NCBI GenBank assembly: GCA_027000685.1
Contig: JALTNN010000028.1
Location: forward strand, 1 to 6,466
Length of the DNA: 6,466 nucleotides
Direction of reading: 5' to 3'
DNA from: Microcaldota archaeon
GTDB lineage: Archaea; Iainarchaeota; Iainarchaeia; JAADDC01
Made by a program: the position numbers and the translations under genes. Shown piece by piece: positions 1 to 6,079 of this stretch (its first letter is position 1; each line of letters begins with the position of its first letter). Under the pieces are notes generated by a model, which searched no databases, had not been told where the DNA came from, and saw only the letters and a list, made by a program, of their open reading frames with translations.

Positions 1-1313
1 TCCTCCCAGACCTCGCCAATCTCGAAGATCCTCTGTGGATAGGGGAGGCCCACGTTCTTTGAGAGCACCCGGAGGAGGTGGGGGAGGAGGGAGGAACGGA
101 AGGCGGAGTGTGTGGAGGTCACGGGGGTTGTAAGGGTGAGGGACGTTTCCAGACCCAGCGTCCGGAAGAGGGAGGGGTCCGTGAGGGTGAAGGTCTGGAC
201 CTCCTCCGCGCCCGTCCCCACGAGGAGGTCGCGAAGGGCATCGGTGAGGAGGGTTTCCTCCCTGAGGGAGCCACGTGTGTATATGGGTGGAATGACGGGT
301 TCGAGGGAGTTGTAGTTCACGGAGGCAAGGAGGTCTTCAAGAACGTCCCTTGGATGGCGTATGTCGCCCCTGTAGGCAGGGTAGAGGAGCGTGAGGGGCT
401 TCTCGCTCTTCACGGTGTAGCCCGCTCTCTCGAGGGGATCTACGAGGTCTCCGGAGTAGCCGCCCAGCCTCCTCAGGTACTCTGGGTCAACCGTTATGGT
501 TCTGTGTGTTAGATCTGGATAGTTTTTTCCGTCGATCGTGACGGAGTAGATCTCCCCTCCCCTCTCCGCGAGGGCGGTCACAACGACGTTCAGGGCGATC
601 TCAATGGCCCTCGGATCTGTCCCTGTCACATCCACAAAGATGTCCGTGGTGTCCGGTGTTATCCTTCCAAGGTCGTTGGAGTTTATAATGGGCGGGAAGG
701 TGACGACCCTCTCGTTCGCGTCGAGGAGGACGGGGAACTTCTCCGCACCCTCGAGGAGGAAGGCGTACTCCCTCCCCTTCTCCGTCCTCTCGAGAACTTC
801 CCTCAGGGTCATCTCCTCTTCCTCGTAGAGGGGCACGAACGAGTAGGAGTCGGGGTCAACCTCCGTGTAGGTTATGGGGAACTCCACGAGGTCTGCCCTC
901 GACGTGCCTATGGCGATCCTCTTCCTCCTCCTGCCGTACGAGAGCATGATCTTCTCCTGCAGCTGAATCAGTTGCTCGAGCCCGGCCTCTCCGAGATGAA
1001 CGCCCTTCACCACGGCTGCCACGATGTAGGGTCTCACGGAGGGCCTCTCGTTTATCACCTCGTAGGCGGAGGGATGTACTGTGTAGGTGGGGGCGCCACG
1101 CTGGACGCCGAGGTAGAGCCTGATGGCCCTCGCGAGCCCCTCTGCACTCCAGAGATCGGGTCTCTCGGCGTCGTCAATTGATACGACGAGCTCCTCGCCC
1201 CACTCTTCCAGTTCCGACTTCAGCATAAAGAGTATGTCTTCGAGCTCTCCCCTCTCAAGCTCCTTTCCCACGAGGGCGTAGAGGTCGTCCCGCCTCACGG
1301 TTATCGTCGGCAT
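1..1313 (-). CDS. pheT: Phenylalanine--tRNA ligase beta subunit, archaeal type (C-terminus cut by window edge)
   Basis: Beta subunit of cytoplasmic PheRS, which with PheS charges tRNA-Phe and hydrolyses mischarged Tyr-tRNA-Phe. The visible part is 437 codons plus two bases; archaeal PheT is usually about 550 residues, so roughly the last fifth lies beyond the left edge. Seen: an N-terminal region with the RPDLWSAEGLAR signature (residues 51-62), then the stretch IQLQEKI (116-122) and a basic run GRRRKR (127-132); a B3/B4 editing-type domain to about residue 255, including the conserved PPIINS (207-212), DVTG (228-231) and TALAERGG (246-253) motifs; a B5-type segment around 265-340; and the start of the catalytic-like core ending in YPQRIFEIGEVW. 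The ATG start is fixed by a GGAGGT ribosome site six bases upstream and lies one base after the pheS stop. The loop after AIGT (133-137) reads SRAD where homologues usually carry a (H/Y/F)DxD-like sequence. Identification is secure. Confidence 0.96.
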   Translation of the reverse strand, partial: MPTITVRRDDLYALVGKELERGELEDILFMLKSELEEWGEELVVSIDDAERPDLWSAEGLARAIRLYLGVQRGAPTYTVHPSAYEVINERPSVRPYIVAAVVKGVHLGEAGLEQLIQLQEKIMLSYGRRRKRIAIGTSRADLVEFPITYTEVDPDSYSFVPLYEEEEMTLREVLERTEKGREYAFLLEGAEKFPVLLDANERVVTFPPIINSNDLGRITPDTTDIFVDVTGTDPRAIEIALNVVVTALAERGGEIYSVTIDGKNYPDLTHRTITVDPEYLRRLGGYSGDLVDPLERAGYTVKSEKPLTLLYPAYRGDIRHPRDVLEDLLASVNYNSLEPVIPPIYTRGSLREETLLTDALRDLLVGTGAEEVQTFTLTDPSLFRTLGLETSLTLTTPVTSTHSAFRSSLLPHLLRVLSKNVGLPYPQRIFEIGEVWE

Positions 1314-1314
1314 G

Positions 1315-2760
1315 TTATAACCTCCAAACCTTCGGTATACTTCTCAGCTTTGCGAGATCCTCCGTGAAGAGGTCCCTTATATCGTCTATGCCGTACCTCA
1401 CCATGAAGAACCGTTCGAGGCCCAGCCCCCACGCTATTACAGGGACGTCTATCCCAAACGGTTCGAGGAGCTCGTCCCTGAAGACACCGGCACCCCCTAT
1501 CTCTATCCAGCCGAGGGTGGGATGCTTCACGAACATCTCTACGGAAGGTTCTGTGAAGGGGAAATAGCCCGCCTTGAACTTGACCTTGTCCGTTCCCACG
1601 AAGACCTCGGCGAACTCTTTCAGCAAACCAAGGAGGTGTCTGAAGTTCAGGTCTTCATCCAGGACGATCCCGTCGAGCTGGTTGAACTCTGGTAGGTGCT
1701 TGGCGTCGATCTGTTCGGGACGGTAGACCCTTGAGATGGTGAAGTACTTTCCAGGTATTGCAGGGTTTCTCATAGTAAGGGCGGAAAGGGCGGTGGCGTG
1801 GGAGCGTAGGACGAGCCTCTTTGCCACGTCATCACTCCACCTATACCCCCACACCCTTTCGTGTACCTCTTTCACCCTCCTGTAGAGCTCGCCCTCCTCG
1901 ATCTCGCCGTACCTGGTCGGCGTCTCCACGAGGAAGGTATCGGCTGCGCCGAGGTCGGCCGATGGATGGTCCTGCGGCACGAAGAGTACCTCGAGGTTCC
2001 AGAAGTGGGTTATAACGGGGGGCGAGTACTCCATTTCCACGAAGCCCATGGAGACGAGCACGTCCTTTATCTTCCTGAGGAACTCGAGGTAGGGGTGTTT
2101 CGAGCCGAAGTACCTCCTCGGGACGGGGGACTCCACGTCGTAGGCCCTTATCTCCTTTCCCTTCCAGCTCCCCTCCCTCAACATCTCGGGGGTTAGCCTT
2201 TCGATGACATCGACCTTCTCTCCCCGCACCCTCTCCCCGAGGGGGGTGATCCGGGCCCAGATGTACGTCCTTCTCCTCCTCGTGACGAGTCCCCTCTTTC
2301 TTAGTAGTTCGAGGCCCTCTCCCTCAAGGCTTTTTATGCTCTCCTCCCACGGGAAATGCTCGATGTAGTTCACTAGGACTATCCTCCCCTTCTCCAGCTT
2401 CACGGCCCCCTCCTTTTTCAGTATGCCGAGCGCCGGGCCGAGCTCATCGCCGAGAAGGGTGTCTGCCTCTCTCAGCGGTATTTCTCCTCTCTCCTTTAAT
2501 AGCTCGAGGAGTTTTCTCTCGGGAAGGGGGTTCTCGGAGTAGTACCTTCCCGTCTCCGTCCAGTCCCAGAAGGTGCGTGTCTCCTTCTTCACCTCCACGA
2601 GCCCCTTGTTCTGGAGGTATTGGAGGGCCCTCATGACCGCGGTGGGGTCCATGCCTGTCCTGTCCACGATCTCATCAAGGGGGGTATAGTCCTTCTCCAG
2701 AACCTGGAGAACAGTTCGCTCGTGTGAGGTGAGCTTTCGAGCTATGTCCCCCGGTTTCAT
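1315..2760 (-). CDS. pheS: Phenylalanine--tRNA ligase alpha subunit, archaeal type
   Basis: Catalytic alpha subunit of PheRS (class II aminoacyl-tRNA synthetase), which activates phenylalanine with ATP and transfers it to tRNA-Phe in the cytoplasm as an (alpha-beta)2 enzyme. The 481 residues are close to the usual archaeal length of about 500. Residues 1-180 look like the winged-helix repeats typical of archaeal/eukaryal PheS, which bind tRNA; the bacterial coiled coil is absent. The catalytic core follows: motif 1 around 221-250 (KHPYLEFL, later SPP), the substrate-side stretch LRSHATALSAL (318-328), motif 2 around 340-366 with R347, E349 and HLPEFNQLDG, and motif 3 with GGAGVFRDELLEP (422-434) and GLGLER (445-450), R450 being the motif-3 arginine. 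Its ATG overlaps the antiporter stop as ATGA, with no good ribosome site (AAAGG abuts the ATG), so translation is probably coupled to the upstream gene. All class II motifs are intact. Confidence 0.97.
   Translation of the reverse strand: MKPGDIARKLTSHERTVLQVLEKDYTPLDEIVDRTGMDPTAVMRALQYLQNKGLVEVKKETRTFWDWTETGRYYSENPLPERKLLELLKERGEIPLREADTLLGDELGPALGILKKEGAVKLEKGRIVLVNYIEHFPWEESIKSLEGEGLELLRKRGLVTRRRRTYIWARITPLGERVRGEKVDVIERLTPEMLREGSWKGKEIRAYDVESPVPRRYFGSKHPYLEFLRKIKDVLVSMGFVEMEYSPPVITHFWNLEVLFVPQDHPSADLGAADTFLVETPTRYGEIEEGELYRRVKEVHERVWGYRWSDDVAKRLVLRSHATALSALTMRNPAIPGKYFTISRVYRPEQIDAKHLPEFNQLDGIVLDEDLNFRHLLGLLKEFAEVFVGTDKVKFKAGYFPFTEPSVEMFVKHPTLGWIEIGGAGVFRDELLEPFGIDVPVIAWGLGLERFFMVRYGIDDIRDLFTEDLAKLRSIPKVWRL
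1320..1325 (-). promoter_or_regulatory. Shine-Dalgarno site of pheT
   Basis: GGAGGT on the minus strand, six bases before the pheT ATG and inside the last codons of pheS. It is a full match to the archaeal anti-Shine-Dalgarno consensus, and it is the only strong ribosome site seen at any start in this window, which fits an operon-internal gene. Confidence 0.85.
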
Positions 2761-3980
2761 CCTTTAGAACTTTGGCCGGTTGCGTTTTTAGGACTAACGT
2801 AGAGGGAGCGTATGACGTAGAAGAGGAGGACGGCCGTGGCTATATTAGTGAGGAGGATGACGAGGGATGCCGTCTGGAGGTACACCTGTGACTGTGGAAA
2901 GTTCATGGAGACAAGGAGGGAGGCGACGACGGCCTCGCTGAGCCCCCTCGGGAAGGAGACCATCACGATCTCGGGATCGTCCGGCTTAACGACCCGTATC
3001 GCGATGTAGCGGGCTATGAGGGCGAAGACCACGATGAGTACGGAAGCCGTGTAGAGGGTCATCTCCTCGGGCGGCACGAAGATTATGCCGAGGAAGACGA
3101 AGAAGAAGACGCGGATGAAGAAGGACATCTCGTCGTTGAACTTCTTGAAGATAGTGCTCAGCCTGTAATCCCCTTCAAGGAAGAACATCCTCTGGATCGT
3201 CCTCGCGTTCCCGAGCACGAGGCCGAAGATGAAGGAAGCTATGGCCCCTATCCCCTTTATGTACTCCACGAGGGCGTAGAGGAGAAACATTATACCAAGC
3301 GTAAGGACGTGGATGTAGGGCCTGTTCCTGGCGGTGGTGAGGACCTTGAGCCAGAGGACGCCCGCTATTAGACCGGCCATGACCGCAACTGAAAGGGAGG
3401 AGGCAACGAGACGGGCCGCTTCGAGAGGGTCGAGGACGCCCGTCTGAGCGAAGTTGATGAGGGTGAGGACGAAGACGAGGGCGTATGCGTTGGTGACGGT
3501 GGACTCGATGTTGAGGATTATCCTCGTCCTCTCGGAGATGGGGAGCTTTGAAGCTATTGTGGCCACGACAGCGGCGGATGTTCCTCCGAGCATCGTCCCG
3601 AGGATGAGGGAGTGTATGATGTCCCAGCCATACACGAAGTAGGCAATGAGGCCTATGAAAAGGGCGGAGGCGAAGTAGGAGACCGTTCCGAGGGCGAGGG
3701 CGTAGCCGGACTCCTTCATCGTCGAGACGAGGTCAAGGTTTATGCCCGTGTCGTAGAGGATTATGGCTACTGCGATGGAGGCCATGAAGCCGGCAAACTC
3801 AAGGAAGACCTCAGGGGGGAGAATGCCTGTGAAGTGTCCGAGGATCATGCCGAGCACAATGAGGATGACGGAGTCAGGAACGTATTTCCTCCTGAAGAGC
3901 TCGTCGGCGAGAAAGCCTATGAGGATTATGAGGCCGGCGAGAAGCATGAAGTCGGTGGGGGTCATCCCTATCATTAACAA
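2757..3980 (-). CDS. CPA-family cation/proton antiporter (Na+/H+ antiporter-like), atypical ion site
   Basis: Integral membrane protein of the monovalent cation:proton antiporter superfamily (Pfam Na_H_Exchanger). It has about 12-13 hydrophobic segments, the first at about residues 9-25 and the last at about 366-390, followed by a short polar tail; there is no RCK/TrkA domain. Family landmarks seen, numbered from the TTG start: VPDSVILIVLGMILG (34-48), GGTSAAVVA (132-140), ESTVTNA (159-165), IRVFFFVFLG (289-298) and FPRGLSEAV (343-351). The membrane arginine R290 and E159 are kept. The position usually Asp in the ND or TD motif is N164 (codon AAC), and the TDP-type Asp of helix 4 is S135, so both usual acidic ion ligands are missing. 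The longest frame opens at TTG 3980; ATGs follow at 3974 and 3965. The 3965 ATG (402 aa) is preferred because it lies about 26 bases from a TATA-like box. The stop overlaps the pheS start. The cation and direction of transport cannot be told. Confidence 0.87.
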   Translation of the reverse strand: MLMIGMTPTDFMLLAGLIILIGFLADELFRRKYVPDSVILIVLGMILGHFTGILPPEVFLEFAGFMASIAVAIILYDTGINLDLVSTMKESGYALALGTVSYFASALFIGLIAYFVYGWDIIHSLILGTMLGGTSAAVVATIASKLPISERTRIILNIESTVTNAYALVFVLTLINFAQTGVLDPLEAARLVASSLSVAVMAGLIAGVLWLKVLTTARNRPYIHVLTLGIMFLLYALVEYIKGIGAIASFIFGLVLGNARTIQRMFFLEGDYRLSTIFKKFNDEMSFFIRVFFFVFLGIIFVPPEEMTLYTASVLIVVFALIARYIAIRVVKPDDPEIVMVSFPRGLSEAVVASLLVSMNFPQSQVYLQTASLVILLTNIATAVLLFYVIRSLYVSPKNATGQSSKG

Positions 3981-3986
3981 CCCGGG

Positions 3987-3994
3987 ATTTAAAT
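3987..3994 (-). promoter_or_regulatory. TATA-like box before the antiporter
   Basis: Palindromic ATTTAAAT in the last part of the kinase-antiporter gap. Its centre is 25-26 bases upstream of the ATG at 3965, the normal archaeal TATA-to-start distance, so it could drive a leaderless antiporter-pheS-pheT mRNA. It also favours that ATG over the TTG at 3980, which would lie upstream of the transcript start. Confidence 0.5.
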
Positions 3995-3997
3995 GGG

Positions 3998-4909
3998 TTA
4001 GTCGCCGTACCGCCCCACGATCTCCTTCACCCTCTCATATATCACATCAATAAACCCGCGAACCGTGCTCTCGTAGTCTGTGAAGGTTATGACTGGTGTC
4101 CCCATCCTCCGGGCTTCAGAAACGAGAAAATCGTGTACCGCCCTTATCCCTCTGAACTCCTCCTCCCTCTCTTCACCGGTTTTCCCTATGTCCTTGAGCT
4201 CTGAACGCCTGGACTTTATAAGTGCAAAGGCCCTGTGGGTCTCCTTTGGAACCTCTAGAACCCCGAACACTATATTTTCTCCTTCAACAACACCGGGGAT
4301 GAGATGCACACCTTCAAGCAGGGCGTTGGCCCCTTCCTCATTGAGTCTTGTGAGGAGTGGTTTTATCCCCTTCTCAATGATCCAGAGGGACTGGTCGAGG
4401 TATCCATAGATATCGATGGATTGCTCACCGTAACGGGTCTTTAACCGCTCGATATCTTCGGGTGTGAGGTAATCCTTGGCCTCCCAGGTGTGTACCATGA
4501 CGGTGGGCTTCGGGTGGGTTATCCTGACAATCTGACGGATACTATCAGTCGAGTAAATCCTCGTTATAGCAAACCTTCCGATAAGATCTGCGGCAATAAC
4601 GCTTTTTCCTGTGGCCGAGGCACCTGAAAGCAGTACTATGATGGGTTTATCGTACTTGCCCGTTCTCCGGAGCTCCCTGTAGGCTTCCCAGGTAATATAC
4701 CTTTCCTCTACGCCATAAGGGGTCAGCAGGTCTGTAACTATTCTTATAAGCTCGTTTCTACTTACCACACCGCCCCTTTCTTTCAACACGTTCCGCACCA
4801 TTTCGATAATACGGTCAAGCTCTCTCGGAGGCAGGCCTGTTATAGCTATAGAAGACCTGAGGGCTTCGTCCATGAAGGGGGTGAGTACGCCGTCATAGTT
4901 TACCCACAT
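3998..4909 (-). CDS. 2-phosphoglycerate kinase homologue (COG2074-like P-loop kinase)
   Basis: Probable 2-phosphoglycerate kinase. In Methanothermus this enzyme phosphorylates 2-phosphoglycerate to 2,3-diphosphoglycerate, the precursor of cyclic 2,3-diphosphoglycerate (cDPG), a thermoprotective potassium-salt solute. The 303 residues match the family length of about 300. Residues 1-80 form an ATP-cone-like N-terminal region, then a P-loop kinase domain: Walker A GASATGKS (96-103), STDSIRQIVR (120-129) at the position of the family's (S/G)TDxIREVMR motif, LLEGVHLIPG (197-206), and a polar R/E-rich stretch at 233-253 (RRSELKD, EEREEEFRG). The Walker A is slightly atypical: family members usually read GxTGTGKST, here ATGKSV. 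The start is well fixed: an in-frame TGA directly precedes the ATG, and a TATA-like box lies about 27 bases upstream. The next gene, the antiporter, starts 17-32 bases downstream. No cDPG synthetase is in the window, so the end product is inferred. Another small-molecule kinase of the same family remains possible. Confidence 0.85.
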   Translation of the reverse strand: MWVNYDGVLTPFMDEALRSSIAITGLPPRELDRIIEMVRNVLKERGGVVSRNELIRIVTDLLTPYGVEERYITWEAYRELRRTGKYDKPIIVLLSGASATGKSVIAADLIGRFAITRIYSTDSIRQIVRITHPKPTVMVHTWEAKDYLTPEDIERLKTRYGEQSIDIYGYLDQSLWIIEKGIKPLLTRLNEEGANALLEGVHLIPGVVEGENIVFGVLEVPKETHRAFALIKSRRSELKDIGKTGEEREEEFRGIRAVHDFLVSEARRMGTPVITFTDYESTVRGFIDVIYERVKEIVGRYGD

Positions 4910-4927
4910 TCACCACGAAATATGGTA

Positions 4928-4937
4928 GCCCAATTTA
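4928..4937. repeat. 10-bp inverted repeat flanking tRNA-Asn, downstream copy
   Basis: GCCCAATTTA on the plus strand, the exact reverse complement of 5077-5086 on the other side of the tRNA gene. It overlaps the TATA-like box of the 2PGK homologue, so part of the match may simply reflect promoter sequence. Confidence 0.35.
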
Positions 4938-4940
4938 ATA
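4933..4940 (-). promoter_or_regulatory. TATA-like box of the 2PGK homologue
   Basis: TATTAAAT on the minus strand, centre about 27-28 bases before the first base of the ATG at 4909. With an in-frame stop directly before that ATG and no usable ribosome site, a leaderless transcript is the simplest reading. This would be the main promoter of the four-gene left cluster. Confidence 0.6.
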
Positions 4941-4960
4941 GAATTCCGTCGCGCGAAGAT

Positions 4961-4993
4961 GATAAAATTTTGTGGAGGGAGCCCCGGTCGGGG
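4961..4993 (-). terminator. Possible tRNA-Asn transcription terminator
   Basis: Directly after the tRNA 3' end there is a short GC hairpin, CCCC-GACC-GGGG (minus strand, 4993 to 4982), followed about ten bases later by AAAATTTTATC. The T-run is only four long and the spacing is loose, so this is a weak call. Archaeal termination mainly needs the T-rich stretch. Confidence 0.3.
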
Positions 4994-4996
4994 TAG

Positions 4997-5068
4997 CGCC
5001 CCGGGGAGGACTCGAACCTCCGACCTCCCGGTTAACAGCCGGGCGCTCTACCGCTGAGCTACCGGGAC
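4997..5068 (-). tRNA. tRNA-Asn (anticodon GTT)
   Basis: A complete 72-nt cloverleaf can be drawn. The acceptor GTCCCGG pairs with CCGGGGC (one G-U pair at 2-71). The D stem is GCTC/GAGC with loop AGCGGTA, and the anticodon stem is CCCGG/CCGGG with loop CTGTTAA, giving anticodon GTT for asparagine. The five-base variable loop is AGGTC, and the T stem GGAGG/CCTCC encloses TTCGAGT. The discriminator is G, and the next bases are CTA, so the CCA end is added after transcription. No intron is present. It lies between map and the 2PGK homologue on the same strand. Confidence 0.97.
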
Positions 5069-5076
5069 ACGCTGCA

Positions 5077-5086
5077 TAAATTGGGC
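5077..5086. repeat. 10-bp inverted repeat flanking tRNA-Asn, upstream copy
   Basis: TAAATTGGGC on the plus strand, the exact reverse complement of 4928-4937. It sits within the loop side of a small GCTGC/GCAGC hairpin (5071-5091) just before the tRNA 5' end. If transcribed with its partner it could form a stem enclosing the tRNA. Confidence 0.35.
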
Positions 5087-5100
5087 GCAGCCATGGTTAA

Positions 5101-5108
5101 CATATATT
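5101..5108 (-). promoter_or_regulatory. Candidate TATA box of tRNA-Asn
   Basis: AATATATG on the minus strand, centre about 36 bases before the mature tRNA 5' end, which would give a leader of roughly 8-10 bases. A second AT-rich candidate, TTTTTAAAC at 5119-5127, is farther off and may instead end the map transcript. Assigned by position only. Confidence 0.4.
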
Positions 5109-5117
5109 CCATCCCAA
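5107..5117. repeat. 11-bp inverted repeat, copy 1 (3' side of map)
   Basis: TTCCATCCCAA on the plus strand, the exact reverse complement of 6033-6043. The pair brackets map. This copy lies between the map stop and tRNA-Asn, overlapping the candidate tRNA TATA box by two bases. No target-site duplication is seen outside the pair. Confidence 0.5.
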
Positions 5118-5118
5118 A

Positions 5119-5127
5119 GTTTAAAAA
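5119..5127 (-). terminator. Possible map terminator (T-run)
   Basis: TTTTTAAAC, starting about ten bases after the map stop codon, with a run of five T. Archaeal terminators are often just oligo-T, so this may end the map transcript before the tRNA gene. No stem-loop precedes it, and it could equally be a TATA-like element for the tRNA. Confidence 0.3.
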
Positions 5128-5137
5128 TGTGATTAAT

Positions 5138-6022
5138 TCAACGGGTTGTAACGATGGGATCTTCGAGAACTATGACAGTATGCTCCGCCTGCGCAACCGC
5201 CCTTCCCTGCGATTCTCTCAGCACGGGATATGGGTGAAGGGCATCTGCCTGCACAAGCTGGCGGAATGCCATCGAAAGTTTTACCGGCGAAAAAATGCCT
5301 GCAAACCATCTCTTTGCAAAAGGAAGTCCCTTAAATTCCGTGGCAGAAATCTCAAGAATCTGCCTTGCCTCTTTCATCCTAACGGCTTTCGGCTGAAGGA
5401 AGCTGTATATCTCCGTCGGCTGGGAATCCTTCACAACTCCGTCTGTTTCTGTTATAAACGGCTCTATTGCTATTGCCGTTCCCTCTTCTATAACGGTCTT
5501 GTTCTCATTTTTTATGTTTGGAATGTTGGGGGGACCATGCACCACATATTCATCAAGGCCATGGCCTGTAAGATTTTTTATAACGCCAAGCCCGTTTGCC
5601 TGCACGGATTCATATATAGCTTCGCCAATTTCACCTACGCTGACTCCCGGCTTTATTGCGTCTATCGCCGCCTTCAGCGCCTCTTCTGCCGCCTTTACAT
5701 ATTCATGGGGCTTGTCGCAGTATGTGTATGCAATATCCGCAACAAAACCGTCTATATGGAGCCCCGTGTCAATTTTTACAAGGTCTCCCCTTTCTATAAC
5801 CCTGTCATCATCATGAGAGGGCGTATAATGCGCCGTTATTTCGTTTATTCCTATATTTACCGGGAATGCTATGCCGCAACCCTTCTTTACAATCATCTCC
5901 TCTATCTTTTCGGCAAGGTCGAGTATTCTCATTCCGGGTTTTATCATCTCAAAAACTTCCCTTTTTATTTCAGCTCCGACCGCTCCTGCCTTTCTGTATT
6001 TCTCAATGGTTTCATCGTCCAT
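5138..6022 (-). CDS. map: Methionine aminopeptidase, type II (archaeal)
   Basis: Cytosolic two-metal peptidase that removes the initiator methionine from new proteins whose second residue is small. The 294 residues match archaeal type II enzymes of about 295. All expected metal ligands are present: D85 in KIDTG, D96 in VADIAYT, H154 in TGHGLDEY, E187 in IEPF and E280 in QAEHT. The substrate-side histidines H65 (ITAHYTP) and H162 (VVHGPPNIPN) are also present. The region of about 195-270 between the E187 and E280 motifs is the helical insertion typical of type II. The start is fixed: upstream in frame only non-start codons occur before a TAA at 6047-6049, and a TATA-like box lies about 28 bases from the ATG, with no ribosome site, suggesting a leaderless mRNA. 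The gene is visibly more AT-rich than pheS-pheT and is bracketed by an 11-bp inverted repeat. A 336-codon frame opposite it is taken as a shadow. Confidence 0.97.
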   Translation of the reverse strand: MDDETIEKYRKAGAVGAEIKREVFEMIKPGMRILDLAEKIEEMIVKKGCGIAFPVNIGINEITAHYTPSHDDDRVIERGDLVKIDTGLHIDGFVADIAYTYCDKPHEYVKAAEEALKAAIDAIKPGVSVGEIGEAIYESVQANGLGVIKNLTGHGLDEYVVHGPPNIPNIKNENKTVIEEGTAIAIEPFITETDGVVKDSQPTEIYSFLQPKAVRMKEARQILEISATEFKGLPFAKRWFAGIFSPVKLSMAFRQLVQADALHPYPVLRESQGRAVAQAEHTVIVLEDPIVTTR

Positions 6023-6032
6023 ACCGATAATA

Positions 6033-6043
6033 TTGGGATGGAA
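6033..6043. repeat. 11-bp inverted repeat, copy 2 (map promoter)
   Basis: TTGGGATGGAA on the plus strand, the exact reverse complement of 5107-5117. It lies between the map TATA-like box and the map start codon, where a bound protein could affect initiation. It may be a regulator site, an element end or chance. Confidence 0.5.
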
Positions 6044-6046
6044 AGA

Positions 6047-6054
6047 TTAAAAAA
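6047..6054 (-). promoter_or_regulatory. TATA-like box of map
   Basis: TTTTTTAA on the minus strand, centre about 28 bases before the map ATG at 6022, consistent with transcription starting at or beside the ATG. The six-T run could also terminate the upstream ATPase transcript, whose stop is about 25 bases earlier; both roles are possible. Confidence 0.5.
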
Positions 6055-6079
6055 GCGGGTCTGGTTTTCTCCGCGCATA

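Noticed and set aside
78..512. Gly/Glu-rich plus-strand frame
   Set aside because: It is the antisense of the strongly supported pheT coding sequence; low-complexity composition comes from the GC-rich codon usage.
3612..3977. Charged plus-strand frame opposite the antiporter
   Set aside because: It is antisense to membrane-helix codons; the Glu- and Gly-rich translation is a mirror of hydrophobic codons and shows no domain.
4997..5068. tRNA-Asn as attachment site for an element on the AT-rich side
   Set aside because: Integration normally duplicates the tRNA 3' end and places the element beyond it, here to the left where the ordinary GC-rich genes are; no integrase or convincing att copy is seen.
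5071..5091. GCTGC/GCAGC hairpin before the tRNA as a small RNA or riboswitch
   Set aside because: The stem is only five base pairs with an eleven-base loop and no known motif.
5107..6043. map as cargo of an insertion sequence bounded by the 11-bp inverted repeat
   Set aside because: There is no transposase between the repeats and no target-site duplication outside them, so only the repeat itself is reported.
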